64,000 nucleotides of DNA, from positions 1 to 64,000 of the forward strand of contig CBDFNK010000021.1 of assembly GCA_965250205.1 (NCBI GenBank), in the 5' to 3' direction. The stretch comes from JAHZKN01 sp965250205 (GTDB taxonomy: Bacteria > Pseudomonadota > Alphaproteobacteria > Rhizobiales > Hyphomicrobiaceae). Below, piece after piece: positions 1-8,449 of the stretch; the stretch's first letter is position 1; the number at the start of each line of letters is the position of its first letter. Under the pieces are notes generated by a model. That model was not told the origin of the DNA and searched no databases. It saw only the letters and a program-made list of their open reading frames with translations. A program made the position numbers and the translations under genes.

Positions 1-79
1 TGAACAATAAAATTTCTTGAGACTTTATTGATTGGTTAAAAATCATACCATTGCATTTTCTTGCACCCTTAGGCACCCT

Positions 80-625
80 GTGGTCATCGACACGTCCAAG
101 CGCCAGGATGGCACGTTCTCGCGTGCAGACTTTCATTATGATGGCATACGTGATTGCTACATCTGCCCAGCGAATGAAGTTCTGACGTTCGTGTCTCACA
201 AGCGGGAACGTGACGGCCTTAACCTGCGGCCGCTACGCGACCTGGGCCTGTGTAGGCTGCAAACTAAAACAACGCTGCACGACAGCTGCTCAGCGCGCGA
301 TCACCCGGTGGGAACACGAGCACGTTTTTGAAGACGTGCAGCGGCCTTGATAAAAACCGTGAAGCAATGCGCACGCGCCCGCGAGACCGTCGAGCGCCCG
401 TTTGGCACGATTAAGGCGCGGATGGGTGCGACGCACTTCCTGATGAAGCGATTGAAGAACGTCGCCACCGAGATGGCGCTGCACGTGCTCGCCTACAATC
501 TCACCCGCGTTATAAACATCAGCGGCTTGATCACCGTGATGCTCAAACCTATGCTCAAAGAAAACTTCAAAGCCCAGGAAATCGATTTCTCAGCATACCC
601 ACAGAGAGCGTGCGCGTCGACATAG
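80..625 (+). pseudogene. IS1182-family transposase, C-terminal fragment, frameshifted
   Basis: The translation in two overlapping frames matches the C-terminal third of an IS1182-type DDE transposase. Visible segments are HKRERDGLNLR, the conserved ETVERPFGTIKARMGATHFL region and NVATEMALHVLAYNLTR. The frame changes near position 330, and nothing upstream in the window supplies the N-terminal catalytic part. The same protein segment recurs, also frameshifted, at 48.6-49.4 kb, and an N-terminal piece of the same family lies at 23.5-24.1 kb. It is a relic that cannot transpose by itself. Confidence 0.85.
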
Positions 626-747
626 AATTCTCAGGCCCTGGCTTCGTCAAAGCTAGGCAGAATTGGAATGGGTGACCGCATTGTCATGAACCCTCTCTAG
701 GACAATTCCAAATTTTTGGAAATTGTATCCTGGCACGCACAACGCAC

Positions 748-1035
748 TTACGTCCTCAATACCGACCGGATCTGTTCTTCGTATTGCGTAATCGCTTCGA
801 GTGCCCGCTCAGTCATGGCGGGTTTGGAGCTGTTTTGCTTTGAAAATGCCGCGATGCCATCGCGTGCATTGTTGACGATCTTATCAACTGCACCTTGAGG
901 GTTAAGCTCTCTGGAGCATGTCGTTTGCAGCAATTGTGTGAGAATGACACCGGTTGCCAGTGCCAAACCTGAGAGCTCGGTGACCTCTGCCTTTAATTGG
1001 GCAATTGTTTCGTCTGTACCTTTTGTTTCTGACAT
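748..1035 (-). CDS. small hypothetical protein, 95 aa
   Basis: An ATG at 1035 is preceded by AAAGGA about ten bases upstream, so the start is well supported. The product is mostly helical and polar, with a short central hydrophobic stretch (residues about 22-40), and resembles no family I recognise. It has no cysteine motif and no clear signal peptide. It sits alone between an IS1182 relic and a broken DUF2185 gene. Function is unknown. The good ribosome binding site and normal codon use favour a real gene over a shadow. Confidence 0.6.
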   Translation of the reverse strand: MSETKGTDETIAQLKAEVTELSGLALATGVILTQLLQTTCSRELNPQGAVDKIVNNARDGIAAFSKQNSSKPAMTERALEAITQYEEQIRSVLRT

Positions 1036-1274
1036 AGTCTGAAATCCTTTTGCATCATGTTCTGATGACTTCGCTAATACGATGCGCGCGCTTGGGCAAG
1101 CCCGCTGCGCTTTAATCCGGGGAATTGCTCTGCTCCGGTGTCACACCCAGGTGCCGTGTCTCATTCGTCTAGCGTTGCGGCGTTTGCTAGTCGGGTGTTC
1201 AATTGATTTGTTCTGGGACGTCGCGTGACATTTTCTGCGATGCATGGGCACTGGGCATATGTCTGCGACCGTCA

Positions 1275-1680
1275 ACGAAGGTAAGCGAATTTCAATTTAA
1301 TGATCTCGCCCTGGTTGCCGTTGGGCATGGGGGATGTCTTGCCACCGATCAAATCACGGTCGAAGGCAAAAAGGTTGGGTATATGTATCTAGATTAACCT
1401 GCAAAAAATTGGAATCGCGACATTGAGCAGATAAGTTGATCGCCAGTCTTGAGATGGCGCGTCGCGCAAATAGCTTCACTGTGCACAAGAAAAGGCTCGA
1501 CGCTCTAGAAAAATCCAATAGACCCGAGGACAGTGGTTGGCGATTTTTTTCCGGTGAAGAAACACAGGCTTATGTTGATAATCCAAATCACACGATGATC
1601 TATGACATAAATATGATCGCAAACTACGACCCTGCGATCGTTCCGTACCTTAGCGCGTCAACCGGCAGCGCCTTCTGCGC
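1275..1680 (+). pseudogene. DUF2185 protein gene, split by a small palindromic insertion and cut at its 3' end
   Basis: The frame ending at 1397 carries the DUF2185 signature CLATDQITVEGKKVGYMY. The frame through 1505-1680 carries its continuation (RPEDSGWRFFSGEE, then IYDINMIANYDPAIVPYL). Removing exactly 1389-1504 (116 bp, not a multiple of three) joins the two frames at a CTA codon with no other change, so the interruption is an insertion. The 3' end, after about position 1680, runs into an IS3 fragment and the expected C-terminus is missing. The start codon is uncertain. The family is of unknown function. Confidence 0.75.
1389..1508 (+). repeat. CTAG-bounded palindromic element, copy 1
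   Basis: This 116-bp insert is flanked by a duplicated CTAG (1389-1392 and 1505-1508; TCTAGA is shared at both ends). The left half has a GATTAAC / GTTGATC inverted pair. The right half has GCGTCG / CGACGC. It is the clearest copy because the interrupted DUF2185 frame shows both ends. Related copies are at 5471-5603, 13768-13886 and about 15395-15509. No transposase ORF fits inside. Confidence 0.85.
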
Positions 1681-1687
1681 GCGGGGC

Positions 1688-1840
1688 TCAGAAGTTTCCC
1701 TTGGCAGCCTCTCTAAGAATCTGCTTGTCGAGCGTCAGCTCGGCAACTGCTTTTCTAAGCTGCTCATTCTCTTTGTTAAGCTTCTTCAGCTCTTTGACCT
1801 GATCCTGACCCATGCCACCGTAAGTTTTGCGCCATCGGCT
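1688..1840 (-). pseudogene. IS3-family OrfA C-terminal fragment
   Basis: The minus-strand translation shows the typical end of an IS3 (IS407/IS51-like) OrfA: RWRKTYGGM, a leucine-zipper-like KELKKLNKENEQLRKAV, then LTLDKQILREAAKGNF and stop. The N-terminal helix-turn-helix half is missing and no OrfB follows, so it is a relic. It truncates the DUF2185 gene on its left and abuts an IS66 remnant on its right. Confidence 0.8.
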
Positions 1841-1896
1841 GCGTTGCAACCGTCCGGCCACGACCGCCTTACATACTGCTGCAAACACGACGATAG

Positions 1897-1920
1897 TGTC
1901 CACTTAATCCTAAGCGGACA
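1897..1920. repeat. Near-perfect inverted repeat between IS3 and IS66 relics
   Basis: TGTCCACTTA and TAAGCGGACA are complementary with one mismatch around a 4-base centre. The pair lies exactly between the IS3 OrfA fragment and the start of the IS66 TnpA gene. It probably represents abutting IS termini, though which element owns which arm cannot be told from this sequence alone. Confidence 0.5.
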
Positions 1921-1928
1921 CTTAGCTC

Positions 1929-2258
1929 ATGGCTGGAAAGACAAGAGCGCGGCGGCGGACATGGAGCACAGGCTTTAAGACGCGTGTTGTTGTTGAGGCA
2001 TCGCAGCCCGGCATTTCAGCTGCCCAGATCGCGCGCCGCTATGATCTCAATGCGAACCTTCTGTTCAATTGGAAGAGGAAGTTTGGCGCCGGTGGCCCGT
2101 TGCTACCGGTAGAGATCGCAGCTGATGGCACTGAACCCATAAGCTCCCGGTTAAATGGCAATCCCGAAGAGGCGTTTGTCTCCCAGGAACGAAATGGTCA
2201 GGGCGATATCGAGCTTCCAAACGGGATAAAGGTTCGCTGCTCCGCGCAGATCGATTGA
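1929..2258 (+). CDS. tnpA: IS66-family accessory protein TnpA
   Basis: The 109-aa product has the IS66 OrfA/TnpA pattern: a basic N-terminus, then a helix-turn-helix with ISAAQIARRYDLNANLLFNWKR. It is a small DNA-binding protein needed for IS66 transposition. The reading frame looks complete, but the second gene (TnpB, IS66 Orf2) is missing and the transposase gene behind it is broken, so the element is dead. The TnpC remnant starts immediately after the stop. Confidence 0.75.
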   Translation: MAGKTRARRRTWSTGFKTRVVVEASQPGISAAQIARRYDLNANLLFNWKRKFGAGGPLLPVEIAADGTEPISSRLNGNPEEAFVSQERNGQGDIELPNGIKVRCSAQID

Positions 2259-2890
2259 GCGTGGGCGGCCAGGCCCGGGCCTGTTGGCGCATGTGCTGGT
2301 CAACAAATACGCTGATCATTTACCACTCTATCGTCAGTCACAAATTTATGCGCGCGACGGCATGCATCTCGAACGATCAACGCTTTGCTGATTGGGTTGC
2401 GCGGTCATCCGCATTACTGGAACCACTCGCTGAGGCAATCGGCCGTCATGTGATGGCAGCTGCTGCGATCCACGGCGATGATACGCCACAGTCAACGTTT
2501 TGGCTCCAGGAACAGGCAAAACCAAGACCGGACGGTTGTGGGTGTATCTGAGGGATGAGCGGGATTGGGCAGGCGGTCCACATCCCGCCGCGTTCTACAA
2601 GTTTACGCCGGATCGCAGGGGCCGTTGGCCTTCGAGCGAAAGGCTGCTTAAATGAGTGCTGGAACCGGAACCAAAGTGTGACAGGTCCATCCAGCCCTTT
2701 CTTCTATTGGCGACAGACGTGCTTGAATATGATCTTCGTTCGAGTTAATGGGTCGGATCGCAATGCCCCTGAACCTTGTTAAGCATGATATGCAAGCCAC
2801 CTTTAATCGACGGCATGTTGCATTGAGGCTCGAGGTTAGCGGAGCGCTGTCGTTGTTCACCGGCCAGATTGCGTCAAAGCGGTTTCGCAA
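2259..2890 (+). pseudogene. IS66-family transposase TnpC remnant
   Basis: Several frames together spell IS66 TnpC: LADHL-type text near 2310, then ADWVARSSALLEPLAEAI and a HGDDTP motif around the second catalytic aspartate, then GRLWVYLRDERDW in a shifted frame near 2530. At least three frame changes occur in about 300 bases, and the C-terminal part is unrecognisable after about 2650. No single ORF could encode an active transposase. Confidence 0.75.
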
Positions 2891-3069
2891 TCGCTTGGGA
2901 AATAGCTTTTGCGCCGACTAACACCTTGTGATCTTTGTTTAATTAATAATCCGTGCTATGCTATTGTTAACTCATATACCCTGTCTAAGAAGCGTTGTGG
3001 CGTTTAAATCTCTCTAGCGCATACATTGTATCGCGTTGCACACGATCATAAGCCAACAGCTACGGACCC

Positions 3070-4339
3070 TTGGACATGACCTTCAAAACACCTTTCGTTC
3101 ATTGCACGACGCGCATGGCATTTGTTGCTGCGACGCTGCTGTTCGTCGGTTTTGTCCAGTCACGTGATGTTCGGGCAGGCAATTGGACAACCCAGTTAAT
3201 AGCGCTTGAAGCAAAAGTGGTGGATGTCAAAAAACACCCACACCCCATTGTCAATGAGGCGGCTGATCTTGATCACATGATTGGTCAGATGGTGATGGTT
3301 GGATTCCATGGCACCAAGACTAAAACGAATACAGTTCAACACATCGCCAAGCTGATTAAGGACGGCACTATTGGTGGCGTTATCATCATGGCGCGCAATG
3401 TCAAAAACAAAAAACAATTGCGTAAACTTAACGGATCTGTTTCGCGCGGCGCGCCCTGAACTGCCGCCGTTTATTGCCATCGATCAGGAAGGTGGCTCAG
3501 TGCAGCGCCTCAATAAGCGCCGTGGATTTCGTTCAATACCTGCTGCTGCAAAGGTTGTGGACAAAAAAACGGTGGCGCAGGCCCGTGAGATCTACGGCGG
3601 CATGGCCAAAGAAATGGCAGATGTTGGCATCAACATGAACTTCGGTCCGGTTGTTGATCTGGCGACCAACAAACGCAACCCCGTCATAACACGCAAAGGT
3701 CGCTCCTTTGGCAAAGACCCAAAGCAGGTCGTCGACTTTGCGGCTGCATTTATTGAAGCCCATCGCGATCAGGGTGTCCTAAGCGTGGCCAAGCATTTCC
3801 CTGGACATGGATCGAGTTGGACCGATAGTCACCGTCGCTTTGTCGATCTCTCTAAGACGTGGGATCCCATTGAACTTGAACCCTATCGCTTGCTTTCAGG
3901 TGATAAAGCACCAGATTTTGTCATGGTCGGGCACCTGTTTCACCCCAAGTATGGCGGCAAGGAAAAACTTCCAGCGTCATTGTCGAAGCTTGCCATTGAA
4001 GATGAGCTCCGTGTCAGGTTGAATTTCAAAGGCCTCGTGGTGACGGATGATTTGGAAATGAAGTCGGTCAAGCGCCGCTTTAAGCGTCCTGATCTTGCGG
4101 TGCAGGCGGTTAACGCGGGCAATGACATCATTCTGTTTTCTGATGCTACCAAGAAGTATCATACGCCGCGTCTTGTTCATCGCTTCATAAAAGATGGCGT
4201 CAAGCGCGGCCGCATTGCACGAGCGCGCATAGAACAATCATACCGGCGCATCATAAAACTGAAGAAAGATATGATGCGCCGCGCCAAATCTAGCGCGCAG
4301 GTCAAGCATAGGCACGTTGACACGACTGTCGTGCACTGA
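3070..4339 (+). pseudogene. GH3 beta-N-acetylhexosaminidase (NagZ-like), one frameshift
   Basis: Two overlapping frames together make one glycoside hydrolase family 3 protein of about 420 aa with an N-terminal hydrophobic signal segment (residues about 14-30). Visible hallmarks are FIAIDQEGGSVQRL, the KHFPGHGSS catalytic loop and GLVVTDDLEM, which contains the expected nucleophile aspartate. The family removes terminal N-acetylglucosamine from muropeptides or chitooligosaccharides. The frame breaks once, near 3430, where one extra A in a TTAACG context separates RKL from TDLFRA. Everything else is conserved, so this is either a very recent pseudogene or a base-calling error. The start is TTG 3070 or ATG 3076. 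Confidence 0.8.
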
Positions 4340-4379
4340 GTCACGCATTCACACCTCTACTATTAGATCCAATAAAATA

Positions 4380-5338
4380 TCAAATGTTTTTGCTGAGTTT
4401 TGTCAGAGCTTGTTGCATGGCTGGTGCAATACCGGGTTCCGTCATGGCGTGGCCCGCTGTGTCAACTAGAGTAAGCTCGCACCCTGGCCAGCGTTTCGCC
4501 ACCTCGAATGCAGCGCGCGGCGGGCACAACAAATCGTAGCGACCCTGTATGATATCACCGGGAATACCCACCCAAAGCGACCATACCGTCTAACAGTTGG
4601 TTGGGCGTCAGAAAAAACTTATTTCGGATATAGTGGGCTTCCATGATTGGTGTCGGCTTTGTGCGGGCATTTGCGGGCGGGGCTGCAGTGACAAGCTTTG
4701 TTATTGCTGGTTGCAACTCTGAAAGAGTACGTTCATAGCTGTGCCAAATTTCAGCAGCGGGTTTGTGAATGCTCGGATTAGTGTCGGTTAAGCGTTTGAT
4801 GTAGGCCTCAGTTGGACGGCTTCGTTCGGCCTCTGGCAGGGCTTCTACAAACGCTGCAAAAGCCTCCGGTCTGAAGGTGCGTGGGCCATCTTCGAAGGCC
4901 CATTGGACTTCGGCATCTGTGCCCAAAAATACCGCTCGCAAAACCATACCTGAGACGCGGTGTGGGTGGGCTTGAGCATAGGCAAGGGCGAGCGTTGACC
5001 CCCACGAGCCGCCAACAACCAACCATTTCTCGATGTTGAAGTGGGTCCGAATTTTTTCAATGTCACCAATCAAGCGATTGGTATCATTTTGATCGAGCGA
5101 CAAATAAGGGTGACTGCGGCCGGCACCTCGTTGATCAAACAAAAAGGTATGAAATCGATCGGGGTCAAAGATGTTGCGGTGGCTGTGTTGGGCACCGCTG
5201 CCTGGCCCAGCCATGAAGAAATAAAGCAGGTATGCCACCTTCTTTTCCCACTTGCTCGACGTACAACCAATGCTGATCGCCAACATCCAGCATGATGGCG
5301 TCAAATGGGCGAAGCTGTTGGGTTTGCATTTTTGTCAT
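4380..5338 (-). pseudogene. pip: Proline iminopeptidase-like alpha/beta hydrolase, two frameshifts
   Basis: Three frames assemble into a proline iminopeptidase: the start at 5338, then LDVGDQHWLYVEQVG; the oxyanion region GPGSGA; FLFDQRGAGRS; the nucleophile elbow GGSWGSTLALAYAQ; the acid region GRYDLLCPP; and the catalytic histidine in DTAGHAMTE. The enzyme would cleave N-terminal proline from peptides. The frame is lost near 5210 (one extra base in the HGG loop) and again near 4562 (an extra G in a G run). Both are single-base changes in an otherwise well-conserved gene. It lies downstream of infC on the same strand, separated by palindromic element copy 2. Confidence 0.8.
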
Positions 5339-5470
5339 CGCCTGCCATGGTTCTCTGTTTTTGGCGCATTGCGCACAGTGCGCGGGTCCAGTTCTATTAT
5401 GTCACAAAAAAAGGACGATCACGCGGTTGCGTCATCGCCCCTGTTTTTAGTGTGCCGACGCGTGAGCCAG

Positions 5471-5603
5471 CTAGAGCAGCATCGAGCCTTTTTTTCTACC
5501 AGCGAGGCTATTTGCTCGACGCTCTATCTCATGACTCTATTCCATGATTGGCGATCAACTTATCTGCTCAAAGTCAAACCCAACTTTTCGCAGGTTGATC
5601 TAG
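5471..5603 (-). repeat. CTAG-bounded palindromic element, copy 2
   Basis: Read on the minus strand, it starts with CTAGATCAACCTGC five bases after the infC stop and ends with GCTCTAG. It has the two hairpin arms of the family (GATCAAC/GTTGATC and AGCGTCGAGC/GGCTCGATGCT). It is longer than copy 1 because of an extra copy of about 13 bases in the middle. CTAG is present at both ends. Confidence 0.8.
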
Positions 5604-5607
5604 TGGC

Positions 5608-6147
5608 TTATTTCGGTGCCAGGACCATGATCATTTGGCGGCCTTCAAACCTCGGCTCAAGCTCGATCTTGGCGAATTCTTCTGTATCGGCTTTAACGCG
5701 ATTGAGAACATCCCAGCCCAGATGTTGGTGAGCCATTTCACGACCGCGAAAGCGCAAAGTAACTTTCACTTTGTCGCCATCATCAAAGAACCGGCGAATG
5801 GCGCGCAACTTCACATCGTAATCATGCTTGTCGATACCGGGGCGCATCTTGATCTCTTTAACCTCGACGGTTTTTTGAGACTTGCGTGCGGCAGCAGCTT
5901 TTTTACGTTCTTGGAATTTGTATTTTCCGTAATCGAGGATCTTGCAAACCGGTGGATTTGCATCCGGCGAAACCTCAACCAAGTCGAGGCCTGCCTCATT
6001 GGCGCGTTCAAGCGCTTCCTCAAGACTAACGGATCCAATGTTATCGCCGTTCTCAATAATTAAACGGACTTCAGGGGCCTGGATAGTTTCATTCATCCTT
6101 GGGCCGGGCGGTTCCCGACTGGGTGCGCCTCGCATAGGTCTGCGGAT
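5608..6147 (-). CDS. infC: Translation initiation factor IF-3
   Basis: IF-3 binds the 30S subunit, prevents premature 50S joining and proofreads the start codon. The product shows the N-terminal domain (NEAGLDLVEVSPDANPPVCK, then DYGKYKFQ), the lysine-rich linker and the C-terminal domain ending KIELEPRFEGRQMIMVLAPK. The first ATG is at 6135, but a strong GGAGG (6154-6158) lies six bases upstream of an ATC at 6145-6147. From that ATC the frame reads IRRPMRGAPSRE, matching the RRP-type N-terminus common in alphaproteobacterial IF-3. I therefore place the start at ATC, giving 179 aa. Non-AUG starts are a known autoregulatory device in infC. rpmI and rplT do not follow; a palindromic element and a broken hydrolase do. 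Confidence 0.9.
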   Translation of the reverse strand: MRRPMRGAPSREPPGPRMNETIQAPEVRLIIENGDNIGSVSLEEALERANEAGLDLVEVSPDANPPVCKILDYGKYKFQERKKAAAARKSQKTVEVKEIKMRPGIDKHDYDVKLRAIRRFFDDGDKVKVTLRFRGREMAHQHLGWDVLNRVKADTEEFAKIELEPRFEGRQMIMVLAPK

Positions 6148-6153
6148 GTCGAT

Positions 6154-6158
6154 CCTCC
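6154..6158 (-). promoter_or_regulatory. infC ribosome binding site pointing at an AUC start
   Basis: Read on the minus strand, GGAGG is followed by six bases and then ATC (6147-6145). From this site to the next ATG at 6135 is 18 bases, too far for that ATG to be the main start. Confidence 0.65.
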
Positions 6159-6358
6159 ATTGGTTACTTCAAGGGATAATTATGTCTTTGCCGACACCTC
6201 TACCCGAAAAGGGTTGCGACACCGTCAAAGTTGCGCGCAGCATTGATAAGAAAGCCTGCTAAGTCAAGGCCGAACGGGCTTTTGCCAGGCCGTTTTACCA
6301 AGGCAAATGGGGCGTTTAGGCCACGCAAGGGATGTGGACTGGCACGCGGGCTTAGGGC

Positions 6359-7558
6359 TCAGCGAGCAGCGTGTGATTTGCCCAAGGTGGTGCCAAGCAC
6401 GGTGTCATAAACCTCCAGGGTTTGTTGGCGCATGGTTTCGAGGGAGAAATTTTCAAGGACATGTCTTCGGGCGCGTTGGCCGATTGCCGCGCGGGCCTCT
6501 TCTGAGAGGTGTAACGCGTCCGTCATAGCAGCTGCAAAGCGCTCTGGATCTCCTGGTGGCACCAGCCAACCGGTCATCTGATCGCGGCTCACCCGAGGCT
6601 CGGCGCGTACAGTTTCAGGTGGCGCGCCGATATTGGTTGCGATCACCGGGCAGGCCATGGCCTGGGCTTCAATCGCCGTTCGGCCAAAGGTTTCCGGCTT
6701 GATGGATGCAAAAAGGGCCGTGTGCGCCAGGCTGAGAGCGGCTGGTATATCTTCAACATGCCCAACTAAGCGGATTTTGTCGTTCAGTCGATGGTGAGCA
6801 ATGCGCTGTTCGAGCTGCTGGATGTAGCCTTCTCGTCCCTGAGCGTCCCCTGCAAAAATCAACACCGTATTGTCCAATAAACCGCTCTGGCTGAGCTGAT
6901 CTGCCGCATCAATGACAACCATCTGACCTTTGATTGGGCTGAGGCGAGCGACCAGCAAAACCACGCGTGTTTGCGGATTTATGTTCCAGGACATTTGCAG
7001 CGTTGCGCGACGTTGCTCTGAGATACTATCGGGGTCAAATCGGTTCCCGTCGAGCCCGCGATAAATGACACGTAAATTTTCATCCCGCGTGCCATAGCGG
7101 CTTTTAACGAGGTCAGCAGTGTACTTTGAATTAGCAATGGTGATTTGGCCTGACGCCATCACCTTGTTGTAGCGTTTCTTGAGTTTAGACTTCTCGCTGT
7201 AGGCTCCATGGTAGGTGGTGACAAAAGCTGTCTTCGAATTTTTGACGGCTAGATAGCTGCTCCAGGCTGGTGCTCGGGAGCGGGCATGAACCAGATCAAC
7301 ATCTTCTTCGGCGATAAGAGTGCGCAGTTTGCGGGCATTGAGCAGGACGCGCAACGGGTTCTTGGTCGCGGCTGCAAAGGGAATAAATTCCCCGCCAGCA
7401 GCTTCAACCCGGGTCGCCATACGACCACCTTCTGAAACGACCAAGGCCCGCCCGCCCGCTTCGACGATGGCGCTTGCGATTTCAATCGTGGACAGCTCGG
7501 CACCTCCGGTGTCGAGTTCCGGCACGATTTGCAATATGGTGGGCGGCTTAGAGTGCAC
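6359..7558 (-). CDS. GT4-family glycosyltransferase
   Basis: The 399-aa protein is a retaining GT-B fold glycosyltransferase. The N-terminal acceptor domain starts ILQIVPELDTGGAELSTIEIA. The C-terminal nucleotide-sugar domain has VARLSPIKGQ (about residue 205) and the E-x7-E element in KPETFGRTAIEAQAM. No membrane segment is seen, so it acts at the cytoplasmic face, probably in lipopolysaccharide or capsule assembly. It lies upstream of infC on the same strand with a gap of about 210 bases and is divergent from a hydrolase gene 37 bases away. The sugar and acceptor cannot be told from sequence. Confidence 0.88.
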   Translation of the reverse strand: MHSKPPTILQIVPELDTGGAELSTIEIASAIVEAGGRALVVSEGGRMATRVEAAGGEFIPFAAATKNPLRVLLNARKLRTLIAEEDVDLVHARSRAPAWSSYLAVKNSKTAFVTTYHGAYSEKSKLKKRYNKVMASGQITIANSKYTADLVKSRYGTRDENLRVIYRGLDGNRFDPDSISEQRRATLQMSWNINPQTRVVLLVARLSPIKGQMVVIDAADQLSQSGLLDNTVLIFAGDAQGREGYIQQLEQRIAHHRLNDKIRLVGHVEDIPAALSLAHTALFASIKPETFGRTAIEAQAMACPVIATNIGAPPETVRAEPRVSRDQMTGWLVPPGDPERFAAAMTDALHLSEEARAAIGQRARRHVLENFSLETMRQQTLEVYDTVLGTTLGKSHAAR

Positions 7559-7595
7559 GGTATGCTTTCCTCAAACTACGAGATGGCTTCATAAG

Positions 7596-8399
7596 ATGGT
7601 TGATCATGAACTGCAATTCCTTGATGTCACAAGCGACAGCGCACCCCGACGCATTGCGGTCCACGTTTTAGAACCCAAGACCGAGGATGCGCCAACGATT
7701 GTGTGGTTGATTGGTCTCAAGTCTGACATGGTGTCGACAAAAGCGGAGGCGCTGGCAACTTGGTGCGCGACTAAAGGCTATGGTCTGACCCGGTTTGACT
7801 ATTCTGGCCATGGTCAATCCTCAGGTGATTTTGGCGAGGCCACGACCAGCGACTGGTTGCAGGAAGCCGAAGCCGTCATCCGCCAAAAAACGGGAGATGC
7901 TGCTTTAATCCTGGTCGGCTCGAGTACAGGTGCACACATTGCGCTTGTTGTGTTGCGCCGCCTGTTGGCGGCGGATGTTCATCTCGCCCGGCGCATTTTA
8001 GGTTTGGTTTTAATTGCGCCGGCGTGGGATGTCACCGAGTTGATTTGGAACAGTTTGCCTGCCGAGGCACGCCAAGAAATTCTCGACACAGGCAGTCATG
8101 ACCAACCGTCCGAGTATGGCGAGCCTTATCACATCACCAAAAAATTTATAGAGGATGGTAGGACCAACCTGTTGGTTGATGGTCCGTTTGATCCAGGTCG
8201 CCCGATTCTGGTTCTGCAAGGACTTCTTGATGAGAGCGTGCGGCCCGAGCACGCCCGCACTCTGACGAAAGTTTTACGCGGCGATTGGGTTGAAATTACT
8301 GAAGTAGCAGATGCTGCGCACCGCCTATCGCGGCCCGAAGATCTGGAAAAAATCTATTCTTTGATTGATGATATTGTTTCTGGACAGCCGTCAACGTGA
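7596..8399 (+). CDS. Alpha/beta hydrolase
   Basis: The 267-aa protein has the alpha/beta hydrolase plan: a strand then LIGLKSDM, FDYSGHGQSSGDF, the nucleophile elbow VGSSTGA, the acid-bearing strand LVLQGLLDESV and the catalytic histidine in DAAHRLSRPEDL. Substrate is unknown. The open frame extends upstream to 7320, but that part is antisense to the glycosyltransferase. ATG 7596 gives the expected N-terminus (VDHELQFLDVTSD) and leaves a short divergent promoter gap. Homologues commonly sit beside this glycosyltransferase and infC in Rhizobiales. Confidence 0.85.
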   Translation: MVDHELQFLDVTSDSAPRRIAVHVLEPKTEDAPTIVWLIGLKSDMVSTKAEALATWCATKGYGLTRFDYSGHGQSSGDFGEATTSDWLQEAEAVIRQKTGDAALILVGSSTGAHIALVVLRRLLAADVHLARRILGLVLIAPAWDVTELIWNSLPAEARQEILDTGSHDQPSEYGEPYHITKKFIEDGRTNLLVDGPFDPGRPILVLQGLLDESVRPEHARTLTKVLRGDWVEITEVADAAHRLSRPEDLEKIYSLIDDIVSGQPST

Positions 8400-8449
8400 C
8401 CGATTGAGCTATCGCAACGTGTCGTTGTCGCGCCGCCGCTCGTGCCCTC

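Noticed and set aside
716..898. 60-aa plus-strand ORF
   Set aside because: It is antisense to the 95-aa gene that has a good ribosome binding site, and has none itself.
5252..5731. 159-aa and 80-aa plus-strand ORFs
   Set aside because: They cross the palindromic element, the broken iminopeptidase and the infC end. No coding character.
7320..7595. N-terminal extension of the alpha/beta hydrolase frame
   Set aside because: This part is antisense to the glycosyltransferase gene and gives no hydrolase-like sequence. ATG 7596 gives the expected start.
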